Positions 14,674 to 21,659 of a stretch of DNA of 24,863 nt are shown here, one piece after another (the stretch's first letter is position 1; every line of letters begins with the position of its first letter). The stretch lies in IMG/VR virus record IMGVR_UViG_3300018090_000057, positions 1 to 24,863 of that record, one strand, 5' to 3'. This DNA comes from a virus. The translations under genes were made by a program, and so were the position numbers. The notes beneath the pieces were generated by a model. The model made no database searches and was not told where the DNA came from. It was given only the letters and a program-made list of their open reading frames with translations.

Positions 14674-16212
14674 TCAGTCAGTGGCGCTGGCTGCGGCCGG
14701 GATTGCACTGGTCTGGCCCAGTTGCTGGAGCAGGGTCGTATCGATGAAGGTCTGGAAGGTGATCCGTTCCGCGGGAGGCGGCGGCATCACGTCGATATCG
14801 AATACCAACTGGCCGGCCGCGACCTGGTTTGGCGGGTTCTCGGCCGGGTTGTAGCTGGCCGCGCCGGCGACCAATGCCCCCCGCTGGATCAGCGTCCGGA
14901 TGAAGGCATTCGCGCTCGCCAGTATCGCCGTGATCAGTGCGTTGGAGATCGGCTGATCGATGAACTGGAGCATCGCGAGTTCGACCGACTCTTCGATTAC
15001 ATCCATGGTGCGGCGCACGCTGATGAAATTGTCCGGGGCGGTGCTCGACGGATACTCGGCCGACCGGTTGCCCCACACGCGAAGCCCCGTCCCGAACGCA
15101 TTGAAGACCGTCAGGATCCCCTGCGCGTTGAGGTTGTTGAGGTCCGAGACGGGATCCAGGATCGACGCGTAGATTGCGACATCCGGTCCGAGGATGCCAT
15201 TCACCTGGGTATTCGACGGAGACCACCAGTAGCCCTGCGCGAGGTCCTTGGCCGCCATCGCACCCGCGACCCATTGCGAGTACGGCCCGACCGAGTTGGC
15301 GTTGAATGCCGCGGTGAGCGGAATCCCCGACGCACTCAGCGTAACGCCCGTGGGTACCAATCCCGAATCGTAAAACGTCTCCTGCGGATAGCAGAGGATC
15401 GCACGGTTGCTCGACGTGTCGAATGCGTTGTTGGCGGCCGAGCGGTTGGCGATCGCGGTTGCAACCGGCGTCCCGGGCGGCGAGTCGATGAGCGCGATGG
15501 CGCGCAGCGTATTCGCCATCGTGGTCACCGCGCCCGCCACGTCGGCATTCTGTGAGTATCCGGGGGCGATCAGAATCTTCGGGAAGAAGCCCATCGTGCC
15601 GTAAGTGATCTGGAGCGCCTGCAGGCCCGTATATACGCCGCTCGTGACAGCCCCGATAATGTCGGCGTCCTGCACTTTGGTCGGATCTGCGTAATTGAAT
15701 GAGATTGAAACCGCAGCGCCGGTCGCCAGCGCGCCGCCCTGCCTCGCAGTAATCACTCCGTTCAACGGGTCGAGCGTATAGTCAGTGCTGGATGAGTAGG
15801 TAGTCGTTCCGGCTGAGTTCTTGACCACGACATTCGACACGCCCATGTGTCCGAGGTTGAGCACTTGAGCACCCGAGGCCGGGAAGCTCATCGCCTGGCT
15901 CGTTACCGCGGTGAAGTGCCGGGTCGGATCGAACACATTGACTACTATCGCCTGGCCCGCGCCCTGCTTCTGTATGGCGGCCAGCGCGTAAGGGATCGTG
16001 TATCCCTGAACCAGCGGGCCGAAGTTGGCCGCATCGATCGCGGAACTGACGAGCGTCGGAGAGTTGACCGCCGGCGCGGCGGCCGGCGATTGAACCGCCC
16101 ACGCCGGCGCTGTGCCAACCAGGCCAATCACCGCGGACTTAACCACCGTGACCGGGGCCGGGCCGACTGGCACTTCGATCACTTCAACTCCGTGCAGGAA
16201 GGATGCAGGCAT
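14674..16212 (-). CDS. Contractile tail sheath protein (FI/gpL-like) with inserted domain
   Basis: The product is 512 aa, typical for contractile sheaths and larger than P2 FI (about 396). It has the N-terminal arm typical of sheaths (ASFLHGVEVIEVPVGPAPV, then VIGLVGTAPAW). The conserved C-terminal half has IYASILDPVSDLNNLNAQGI, a WGNRSAEYP segment, and the helix around FISVRRTMDVIEESVELAML. Residues about 118-177 carry a separate beta module (STDYTLDPLNGVITARQGG, then SISFNYADP) that is also found at the C-terminus of the adjacent gp37-like protein. The sheath contracts to drive the tube through the cell envelope. Ribosome binding site: GAGGTG. Confidence 0.95.
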   Translation of the reverse strand: MPASFLHGVEVIEVPVGPAPVTVVKSAVIGLVGTAPAWAVQSPAAAPAVNSPTLVSSAIDAANFGPLVQGYTIPYALAAIQKQGAGQAIVVNVFDPTRHFTAVTSQAMSFPASGAQVLNLGHMGVSNVVVKNSAGTTTYSSSTDYTLDPLNGVITARQGGALATGAAVSISFNYADPTKVQDADIIGAVTSGVYTGLQALQITYGTMGFFPKILIAPGYSQNADVAGAVTTMANTLRAIALIDSPPGTPVATAIANRSAANNAFDTSSNRAILCYPQETFYDSGLVPTGVTLSASGIPLTAAFNANSVGPYSQWVAGAMAAKDLAQGYWWSPSNTQVNGILGPDVAIYASILDPVSDLNNLNAQGILTVFNAFGTGLRVWGNRSAEYPSSTAPDNFISVRRTMDVIEESVELAMLQFIDQPISNALITAILASANAFIRTLIQRGALVAGAASYNPAENPPNQVAAGQLVFDIDVMPPPPAERITFQTFIDTTLLQQLGQTSAIPAAASATD

Positions 16213-16286
16213 CTGTACTCACCTCGTGGCGGGAGCAGCCAAGGGGCGCCCCCGCGTTTTGACTTCGGCGTTCGCGCGCGAGCCGC

Positions 16287-17108
16287 TCAATTGGTCGGCG
16301 CGCTTTGCCCCGCGGACGCGATCACCTGATCGGCGTAGCTGTACGCGATCCCGACGGTCTCGCCCGGCCCCGTTGCGCCGCCGGTCAGCGCCGTGATAAT
16401 CCCGTTCACCGCATCGACTGCGAAGTCGGTTCCCTCGGCCAGCGGCGCTCCGCCCGGGCCGGTCACCTGCACGGCGAACACGTTTCCATTGGGAAGCTGA
16501 ATCTTTCCGGTTGCATCGAACGTGTATGACGCGGCGCCGACCGTGATCGAAGTCACGCCGCCCTCTTCCATCGCGATTCCCCGGATAAAGAGTGGGAATC
16601 CTTCTTGCCCCGATGCTTCCAGCGCCAGGGTCGAGAGCGCAAACGTGATTGCATAAATCCACACCCCGCCCTGGCGGTCTCGCTCGACGAACTTCTCGCT
16701 CTTTGGGAACATCTTGCGGCATCCGGGAACCCGAAACCCGGTGAGCGCGGCGCGCACCGCCTCGATCGCCGCGTAGGCGCCCGGACTCGGCCCGCTCGCA
16801 TCCCCGCCGTAGCTCCATCCGAGATCGCGCATCATCAGGGTGACCTCGAATTCGAGCTTCCGTTCCTGGATGATCGCCGCGGTGTCGAGTTGTTCGCCGT
16901 AGGCCGCGCCCTTGTACTGGACGAGTGCGGCGCCGATGCGATGCGTCATGCGGTAGGACTCGGGGCGATCGGGATAGTGGGCGATTTCGATCGAATTTAT
17001 CTGCGAGCCGAGTTGGGCGAGAATCGCGCTCTCGATGGTCGCGATATCGATCGGCGTCGGCGGGGAAAATGTTGCGCCGTCAAAGGGCGCATCCAGCATC
17101 GCGCCCAT
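16287..17108 (-). CDS. gp37-like tail completion protein with fused C-terminal beta domain
   Basis: The product is 273 aa. Residues about 15-165 match the Mu gp37-type family (IATIESAILAQLGSQIN, then EFEVTLMMRDLGW and AIEAVRAALTGF), which acts near the neck or tail start. Residues about 205-262 are an extra beta module (GTDFAVDAVNGIITALTGG, then GIAYSYAD) very similar to the insert in the sheath encoded downstream. Mu gp37 is shorter, so this looks like a fusion. The start follows the gp36 stop by three bases. The tail-sheath gene begins 74 bases further on. Confidence 0.8.
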   Translation of the reverse strand: MGAMLDAPFDGATFSPPTPIDIATIESAILAQLGSQINSIEIAHYPDRPESYRMTHRIGAALVQYKGAAYGEQLDTAAIIQERKLEFEVTLMMRDLGWSYGGDASGPSPGAYAAIEAVRAALTGFRVPGCRKMFPKSEKFVERDRQGGVWIYAITFALSTLALEASGQEGFPLFIRGIAMEEGGVTSITVGAASYTFDATGKIQLPNGNVFAVQVTGPGGAPLAEGTDFAVDAVNGIITALTGGATGPGETVGIAYSYADQVIASAGQSAPTN

Positions 17109-17111
17109 CGC

Positions 17112-17546
17112 CTAGTACCCTTTGAGCGAGCCGCGGCTGAACACGCGGCCCGGTCCCTCGACCGCTTCGGCTGCGCCTGCGACCGGCGGTTCATGGTTGT
17201 CCGCGGCCAGCCCCAGGGTCAGCTCGCCCGAGGCGACCTTCCCCAGCATCGCGATTGCGTCATCGTACCTGCGGCGCGCGTCCTCGAGGTCGTGCAGCGG
17301 ACGCAGCACCTGCAGGCGGTACATCGCGATATCGGTCGCAAGCCGGTTCAGCACCGCCGGAGGATCGGCCAGCGGCAACGCGAATCGTCCTTCGAGATAA
17401 CCATCGATCTCCGCCGACGCATCGGAGAGCGCCTGCTGAAGCGGCGCGGTATCGATAGTAACCGCAGTCGGATCCTCATTAGTCAGTTGAACGAGATCGC
17501 GATTTGGATACCGATTGATCATGTCCTGCGGACTCGCGTAACTCAC
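17112..17546 (-). CDS. gp36-like head-tail connector protein (DUF1320 type)
   Basis: The product is 144 aa. It begins MSYASPQDMINRYPNRDLVQ, has the helix pair DASAEIDGYLEGRFALPLADP (residues about 42-62) and ends with an RRRYDDAIAMLGKVASGEL segment. This arrangement is characteristic of the Mu gp36 family, placed between major head and tail genes. It likely sits at the head-tail neck. The start lies 180 bases after the end of gene T, a larger gap than usual in this operon, and that gap holds two strong hairpins. Confidence 0.88.
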   Translation of the reverse strand: MSYASPQDMINRYPNRDLVQLTNEDPTAVTIDTAPLQQALSDASAEIDGYLEGRFALPLADPPAVLNRLATDIAMYRLQVLRPLHDLEDARRRYDDAIAMLGKVASGELTLGLAADNHEPPVAGAAEAVEGPGRVFSRGSLKGY

Positions 17547-17598
17547 TTCATTTCACTCCAGCGCAACCGGGCCGGACGCTCGCAGCCAGGGTTGGAAG

Positions 17599-17641
17599 GT
17601 CCCCCGCGAGCGAGGAGCGGAGGGGTGCTCCTGCTCGCGGG
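17599..17641. other. Strong hairpin between T and gp36
   Basis: CCCCCGCGAGC at 17599-17609 pairs with GCTCGCGGGGG at 17631-17641. Inside, after one bulged G, AGGAGC pairs with GCTCCT around an 8-base loop. There is no T-run on the transcript side, so it is not a standard intrinsic terminator. A processing or stoichiometry-setting element downstream of the abundant head protein message is the natural suggestion. Confidence 0.75.
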
Positions 17642-17653
17642 GGATGGGGAGAT

Positions 17654-17696
17654 ACGCCGGCGCCGCAAGGGGGAGGAGAGCCCGCGAGGCGCCGGC
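17654..17696. other. Second GC-rich hairpin between T and gp36
   Basis: CGCCGGCGCC at 17654-17663 and GGCGCCGGCG at 17687-17696 form a perfect 10-bp stem with a 23-base loop. It is closer to the end of gene T than the first hairpin. Together they nearly fill the 180-base gap, which contains no convincing gene. Confidence 0.65.
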
Positions 17697-17726
17697 GCTG
17701 GGAGGCAATAGTCACTCGGCCGCTCC

Positions 17727-18674
17727 TCACGCCAGGTACTCGCTGACGATCAGATCGGCGCTGTTGCGCCAGATGTTCGTGGTCGGAACGCTCGCGCTCG
17801 CGCCGGTACCGACCATGAATTCGGAATTCAGGAGCTGGCGCGCTACTTCCTCGAGCGCGGGCGGAACCACCAGGTACACGCCCTGGCGGCCCGACAGCGC
17901 GCCGAACGGCTGCCCCGCATCGGTCTTGAACGACCTCATCGCCGAGCGCGCCGCGCCATAGTTGGCGGGATTGCTCAAATCGGTGTTGCTCGCGTAGCAG
18001 AGCTGCCACAGCCCGACGCCCGTGTTCGCGCGCCCATCGACGCCGTAACGGAACTCGCGCCGGTTGAACACGCCCTCATCGGTGAGCGAACTCATCCGCG
18101 TCACCGCGTACTCGCGGCGTAGCTGGAAGATGAACGGCCGAATCGCCCGCGATGCGTCGATCAGGAACCAGTAGGCGCCCGAACCGCTGGTGTTGATGTT
18201 CGCCGCGGTCGTGTCTCCGGTCTCATTCATCAGGCCCACCGGGTGGCTGGCGGAGAAAAACGGCTGGCCGTCGAAGCACAGGACGCCCGAGGGGCTGGTG
18301 ACCGCCTGCTTGATCATCGCGAACAACATCATGTCGGGATGCACCTTGGTGTCCCATCCGAGCTGCTCGATGATCGGCTCGTAGACTCCGTAGGTGTCGT
18401 CCTCGATGTCGTTGCGATCGATCGCGACGGTGTCCTCGAAGTTCTTGTTCACGATCGTGTAGGTGTGCGCCTCGAGCGCCTGGATGACGCGGTCGCCGAG
18501 CCACTCGCGGAACTTGGTGGTGCGGCCGAGCCACGGGTAGGTGGTCTGCCGCGAGCCCGAGCGCACGATGGTCGCGATCTGCTCGTAGTAGGAGGGCGGC
18601 TTCTCGAAGCCGCGCTGAAAGACGACGTCGAAGCCGGTGAAAAGTGCGGTCAGATTTGCAGCGCTGATCTCCAT
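17727..18674 (-). CDS. T: Major head (capsid) protein, Mu gpT-like
   Basis: The product is 315 aa, close to Mu gpT. Family signatures are LFTGFDVVFQRGFE (residues about 11-24), TYPWLGRTTKFREWLGDRV, VNKNFEDTVAIDRNDIEDD, and the C-terminal LVVPPALEEVARQLLNS segment followed by NIWRNSADLIVSEYLA. It forms the icosahedral capsid shell. The ATG has GGAAGGTG in a good position. It is the most highly expressed gene expected in the block, and the hairpins just downstream may relate to that. Confidence 0.95.
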   Translation of the reverse strand: MEISAANLTALFTGFDVVFQRGFEKPPSYYEQIATIVRSGSRQTTYPWLGRTTKFREWLGDRVIQALEAHTYTIVNKNFEDTVAIDRNDIEDDTYGVYEPIIEQLGWDTKVHPDMMLFAMIKQAVTSPSGVLCFDGQPFFSASHPVGLMNETGDTTAANINTSGSGAYWFLIDASRAIRPFIFQLRREYAVTRMSSLTDEGVFNRREFRYGVDGRANTGVGLWQLCYASNTDLSNPANYGAARSAMRSFKTDAGQPFGALSGRQGVYLVVPPALEEVARQLLNSEFMVGTGASASVPTTNIWRNSADLIVSEYLA

Positions 18675-18715
18675 TTACTTCACCTTCCTGATGGCGGTTT
18701 CGCCGGCGCGGGCGC

Positions 18716-19198
18716 TCAGGCGGCTGCCGTGGATTGATGCCAGAAGTCGACCCACACCTGGCCGCTCGGATCGATCGCAACCACCTGCCCGGCGGCCGCG
18801 TTCTGCTGCACGCCCGCACCGCTCTGGCGATCGGTCGCGCTGACCGTGTGATCGTCGATTGCGAAGCACACCGAACCTATCTGCGCCGCGGTTATCGAGC
18901 TGTCCTGGTCGAACATGAACACGCCCTTGCGCACCACGATCGACAAAGCGCCTGCGGCGCCGCCCGAATTGATCGCGTCCTGTCCCGGCATGCCGTTGTG
19001 GACGCGCTCGGTGCGCCCGACGATCTTCAGCGCATTGGCGGTCGTGGTGGTCGCCGATGCGGGCACCGCGTTGCCGTTCGTGTTGAGCGCCGCCATCGAT
19101 CCCAGATAGACGTTGGTGTTCGCCTCGACCGGGTAGACGCGCATCCGGCCGCCGTCGGCCATCTCGGGCGTGTTGCGTGAGCTGGTCAAAGCCGCCAT
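18716..19198 (-). CDS. Capsid decoration (cement)-like protein
   Basis: The product is 160 aa, placed between the protease and the major head gene, where Mu-like phages carry a capsid-stabilising protein. It contains YLGSMAALNTNGNAVPASA, IVVRKGVFMFD and a final VDFWHQS segment, giving a beta-rich, surface-protein-like profile. The ATG has AAAGGTGAAAAA upstream. The decoration assignment is by position and general appearance, not by a firm motif. Confidence 0.65.
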   Translation of the reverse strand: MAALTSSRNTPEMADGGRMRVYPVEANTNVYLGSMAALNTNGNAVPASATTTTANALKIVGRTERVHNGMPGQDAINSGGAAGALSIVVRKGVFMFDQDSSITAAQIGSVCFAIDDHTVSATDRQSGAGVQQNAAAGQVVAIDPSGQVWVDFWHQSTAAA

Positions 19199-19258
19199 TT
19201 TTTCACCTTTGCCCTTCGCGCCCGGCGGCGGTCCTGCCGCGCGGGGCGCGTGATCGTC

Positions 19259-20431
19259 TTAGCGGTCGTGCTCGGTGGTTGTGCGCTCGAAGCGCAGAAA
19301 ATCGGCGCGGCCCATCTTGCGCTTGAGGAAGTCGCCGTGGCTGACCCCGAGTTGCGCGCAGATTGCGACCTCGGTGGTATTGAGCTGCGACGCCGCCGCC
19401 GCGATTCGGCTCGGCGGCTCTCCTGCGAACGCCGGCTCGCTTCCCAGAATCGACGGCTGCTTGGCGACGAAGGCCTGGAAGCCGCGCGGGTCCGCGCTGC
19501 AATAGGTGGTGGCCCACTCGCGTTGCGCCGGAACGAGCTTGCCCGCGCGAATCGCGTCGTCCACCGCGTGCGCGGCGCGCTCGCGGGCGCGGTCGGCCTT
19601 GAGCGCGTTGAGTTCGGTGAGCGCCTTCTGGAACTCGGCGATCCCGACATATCGCGCCGGATCGGCCACGTGCGCGTGCGCCGCTTCATCGCGGTCCGCG
19701 CCGGCCGCCTTCTCGGCAAGTTCCCGAACGCCGGCGAGGATCTCGTCATTCGATGCGTCGGCGGCGAGTCCGAGCAGATCCCTAAGCTTGCCCAGGAATT
19801 CTTCCATCATTTCGCCCTCGTGATTCGCGGCGCTGGTGTCCGCGGCCGCGATTGCGGTCAGATAAAGATTCGGATTGTTGGTCAGCCCCGCGCGCAAAAG
19901 CCGGGTCACTTTTCCGCTTGCCGGATCGAACTGGAACACGGGCGAGACGTATCGATACTCATGAACGCGAATCGCCGCGGCCGCGCGCGCGGTCCACTCG
20001 ACCCGGCCCCAAATCGCGCCGCCGCGCGCTTGCAGCTCCGTGATCCATCCGGCCGCCGGCGCGGGACGCCCTGCGGGTGCGGCAAAATCCGTCGCATGGT
20101 CGTAATCGACCGGGATACCCGCCTCCAGGCGCAGCGCGAGCGTGGCCGCGATCACCGTCTCAGGATCGTCGAGGCGAAACGGACCGCGCCCGTCGCGCCC
20201 GTGGAACACTCCGGCGGGCAAAAGCTCGATCCAGTCGGGCACCTCGGCGTCGCCCGCGCCAGCGGCATCGCTCGCCGCGCGCATCGCAGGCGGCGTCCGG
20301 AGCGAGCCGAGCGCCTGCGCGCGGACTTCCAAATCGGCGCTCGCGCCGGCGGGCGCGGCCAGAGCCGAACGATTCAATTTGCCCGGGTTCGCTCCCTGGT
20401 CTCCGCCGGCGCGTGATGTGAGCGCATCCAT
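19259..20431 (-). CDS. Phage head protease/scaffold, Mu gpI-like
   Basis: The product is 390 aa. Residues about 65-200 match the Mu I protease family (DWIELLPAGVFHGRDGRGPF, then IPVDYDHATDF, WGRVEWTARAAAAI and HEYRYVSPVFQFDPASGKV). The C-terminal third is helical and charged, as expected for the scaffold part (the Z-like product in Mu). It cuts scaffold and capsid proteins during head maturation. The ATG at 20431 has no clear ribosome binding site; an internal ATG near codon 49 is possible. Normally portal and head-assembly genes precede it, but here host sequence does. Confidence 0.85.
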   Translation of the reverse strand: MDALTSRAGGDQGANPGKLNRSALAAPAGASADLEVRAQALGSLRTPPAMRAASDAAGAGDAEVPDWIELLPAGVFHGRDGRGPFRLDDPETVIAATLALRLEAGIPVDYDHATDFAAPAGRPAPAAGWITELQARGGAIWGRVEWTARAAAAIRVHEYRYVSPVFQFDPASGKVTRLLRAGLTNNPNLYLTAIAAADTSAANHEGEMMEEFLGKLRDLLGLAADASNDEILAGVRELAEKAAGADRDEAAHAHVADPARYVGIAEFQKALTELNALKADRARERAAHAVDDAIRAGKLVPAQREWATTYCSADPRGFQAFVAKQPSILGSEPAFAGEPPSRIAAAASQLNTTEVAICAQLGVSHGDFLKRKMGRADFLRFERTTTEHDR

Positions 20432-20765
20432 TGAGCCGCATTGTGCGCCAGCATTTCGATTTCAATAAGGATGAACAGTTCATCCTGAACAAATTTGCCA
20501 GTCTGGATTGAGGTATATTCAGAAAAGCCATGCCTGCCAGCGGTTTTCTGCGATCCTCGCGATGGGCGCCGCGCGGGAATCCGTTTCGCCCCTGTCCGCC
20601 GCATGGTGCGGCGGCGGCTTCCCAAGCGGGCGAGCGCGCGGGGACGCATTTTTTGCGATCGATCGAGCGTGCGGGAAATTTCGCCGCGGCCGCGCCGGGG
20701 CGCATCGGAGCGCCGATCGCCGGTCGCTTTTTCACCTCGATAAATCCGCGTAATCTGCGCCTGCT
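20432..20765. other. Divergent intergenic region between prophage and ABC gene
   Basis: This is 334 bases without a convincing gene. It contains the 19-bp palindrome at 20468-20486 and a GC-rich hairpin (CCGCCGCA, loop TGG, TGCGGCGG at 20596-20614). It must hold the prophage/host boundary and the promoter of each divergent gene. I could not identify consensus promoters, tRNA or attachment-site sequence. Confidence 0.6.
20468..20486. promoter_or_regulatory. 19-bp perfect palindrome, possible operator
   Basis: AGGATGAAC and GTTCATCCT flank a single A. The site lies about 40 bases before the putative start of the phage operon. The perfect dyad with a one-base centre looks like a repressor or regulator half-site pair. 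No cognate regulator gene is in the window. Confidence 0.5.
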
Positions 20766-21572
20766 ATGAAAGCTTCCCAACCCGTGCTCGATGTGACCGG
20801 CCTCACCATCGAACGCGACGCCCCGATCCTGCGCGGGATCGACTGGCGCGTCGCACCCGGCGAGCACTGGGTGATTCTCGGCGCGAACGGCTCGGGGAAA
20901 ACCTCGATGCTTCGCGCGCTGACCGGCTATCTCCCGCCGACCACCGGAACCATCCGGGTGCTCGGCGAAACTTACGGGCGCGCCGACTGGCGCGACCTGC
21001 GCACGCGCGTGGGCCTGGTCAGTTCGAGCGTGGTCCAGATGATGCCCGATGGCGAGAGCGCGCTTAACGCGGTGGTAAGCGGCAGGTATGCGATGATCGG
21101 TTACTGGGGCAGGATGCGCGGCGAGGATCGCCGGCGCGCGATGAGAATTCTCGGTCAGGTCGAGGCCGCCGCGCTCGCCGCGCGACCGTGGCTGCAGCTC
21201 TCGCAGGGCGAGCGCCAGCGCGTGCTGATCGGACGCGCCCTGATGCCCGCGCCGAGGCTGCTAATCCTCGATGAGCCCTGCGCGGGACTCGACCCGGTCG
21301 CGCGCGAGCGCTTCCTCCAGTTCCTCGAACGGCTCGCCCGCCGGCGCGGCGCCCCCGCCCTTGTGCTGGTGACGCATCATGTCGAGGAGATCATGCCCGC
21401 CTTCTCGCACGTGCTGGTATTGAAGGGCGGCCGCGTGCTCGCGGCTGGCCCTCGCGAGCGCGTGCTCACATCGAAGATGCTCTCGGATGCCTTCGGCGAG
21501 GTCGTTCATCTCAAGCGCGCGGGGCGACGATTCACGCTGACGGTCCGTCCGATGAGCACGCTCGCCGCCTGA
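20766..21572 (+). CDS. ABC transporter ATP-binding protein (YlmA-like)
   Basis: The product is 268 aa, a complete single ATPase domain. Walker A GANGSGKT is at residues 39-46, the signature LSQGE at 145-149, Walker B LLILDE at 165-170, then CAGLDP, and the switch His in VTHH (204-205). It resembles the YlmA/ModF-type soluble ATPases whose transport partner is not always known; no permease or binding protein gene is adjacent. It is on the opposite strand to the phage genes and has host-like character. The gene after it is convergent. Confidence 0.9.
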   Translation: MKASQPVLDVTGLTIERDAPILRGIDWRVAPGEHWVILGANGSGKTSMLRALTGYLPPTTGTIRVLGETYGRADWRDLRTRVGLVSSSVVQMMPDGESALNAVVSGRYAMIGYWGRMRGEDRRRAMRILGQVEAAALAARPWLQLSQGERQRVLIGRALMPAPRLLILDEPCAGLDPVARERFLQFLERLARRRGAPALVLVTHHVEEIMPAFSHVLVLKGGRVLAAGPRERVLTSKMLSDAFGEVVHLKRAGRRFTLTVRPMSTLAA

Positions 21573-21591
21573 TTGCGAAGAGCGGGATATG

Positions 21592-21619
21592 GCGCGCAGC
21601 AGCCTCGATGCTGGCGCGC
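21592..21619. terminator. Hairpin between convergent genes
   Basis: GCGCGCAGCA pairs with TGCTGGCGCGC (one bulged G) around a seven-base loop. It lies 20 bases after the ABC stop and 41 bases from the stop of the opposing gene. There is no T-run on either side, so termination is only likely by position and stem strength. Confidence 0.4.
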
Positions 21620-21659
21620 GCCTTGCCCGCGCAATTTGACGCGCCCGCCGACCGCGTTC

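Larger units (their letters stand above)
1..20431 (-). mobile_element. Mu/P2-like contractile-tail prophage structural block
   Basis: Nearly all genes here lie on the minus strand, closely packed. They include recognisable head (I protease, T, gp36, gp37), tail (sheath, tube, E/E' chaperone, U, X, D), baseplate (V, W, J, I) and fibre genes. The head genes are of phage Mu type, while the U-X-D and V-W-J-I groups are of P2 type. No integrase, transposase, repressor, terminase, portal or obvious tape measure gene was found. The right edge is set by the change to plus-strand host genes after base 20431. The left edge is not seen, because the last gene ends exactly at base 1. Whether this is an inducible phage, a remnant or a domesticated particle cannot be decided from this window alone. 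Confidence 0.9.

Noticed and set aside
16605-17711. 368-aa plus-strand frame
   Set aside because: Very Arg-rich, spans gp36 and gp37-like genes on the other strand, which have family signatures.
19250-20416. 388-aa plus-strand frame opposite the head protease
   Set aside because: Arg/Gly/Ala-rich, typical of GC-rich antisense frames, while the minus-strand frame matches the Mu protease family.
1-20431. Type VI secretion system or extracellular contractile injection system
   Set aside because: No ClpV or eCIS-type AAA+ ATPase and no TssM/TssJ genes, and a capsid protein, head protease and neck proteins are present, so a phage origin fits better.
20468-20614. Attachment site or tRNA at the prophage edge
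   Set aside because: No tRNA-like sequence and no direct repeat that could be matched within the window; the other boundary is outside it.
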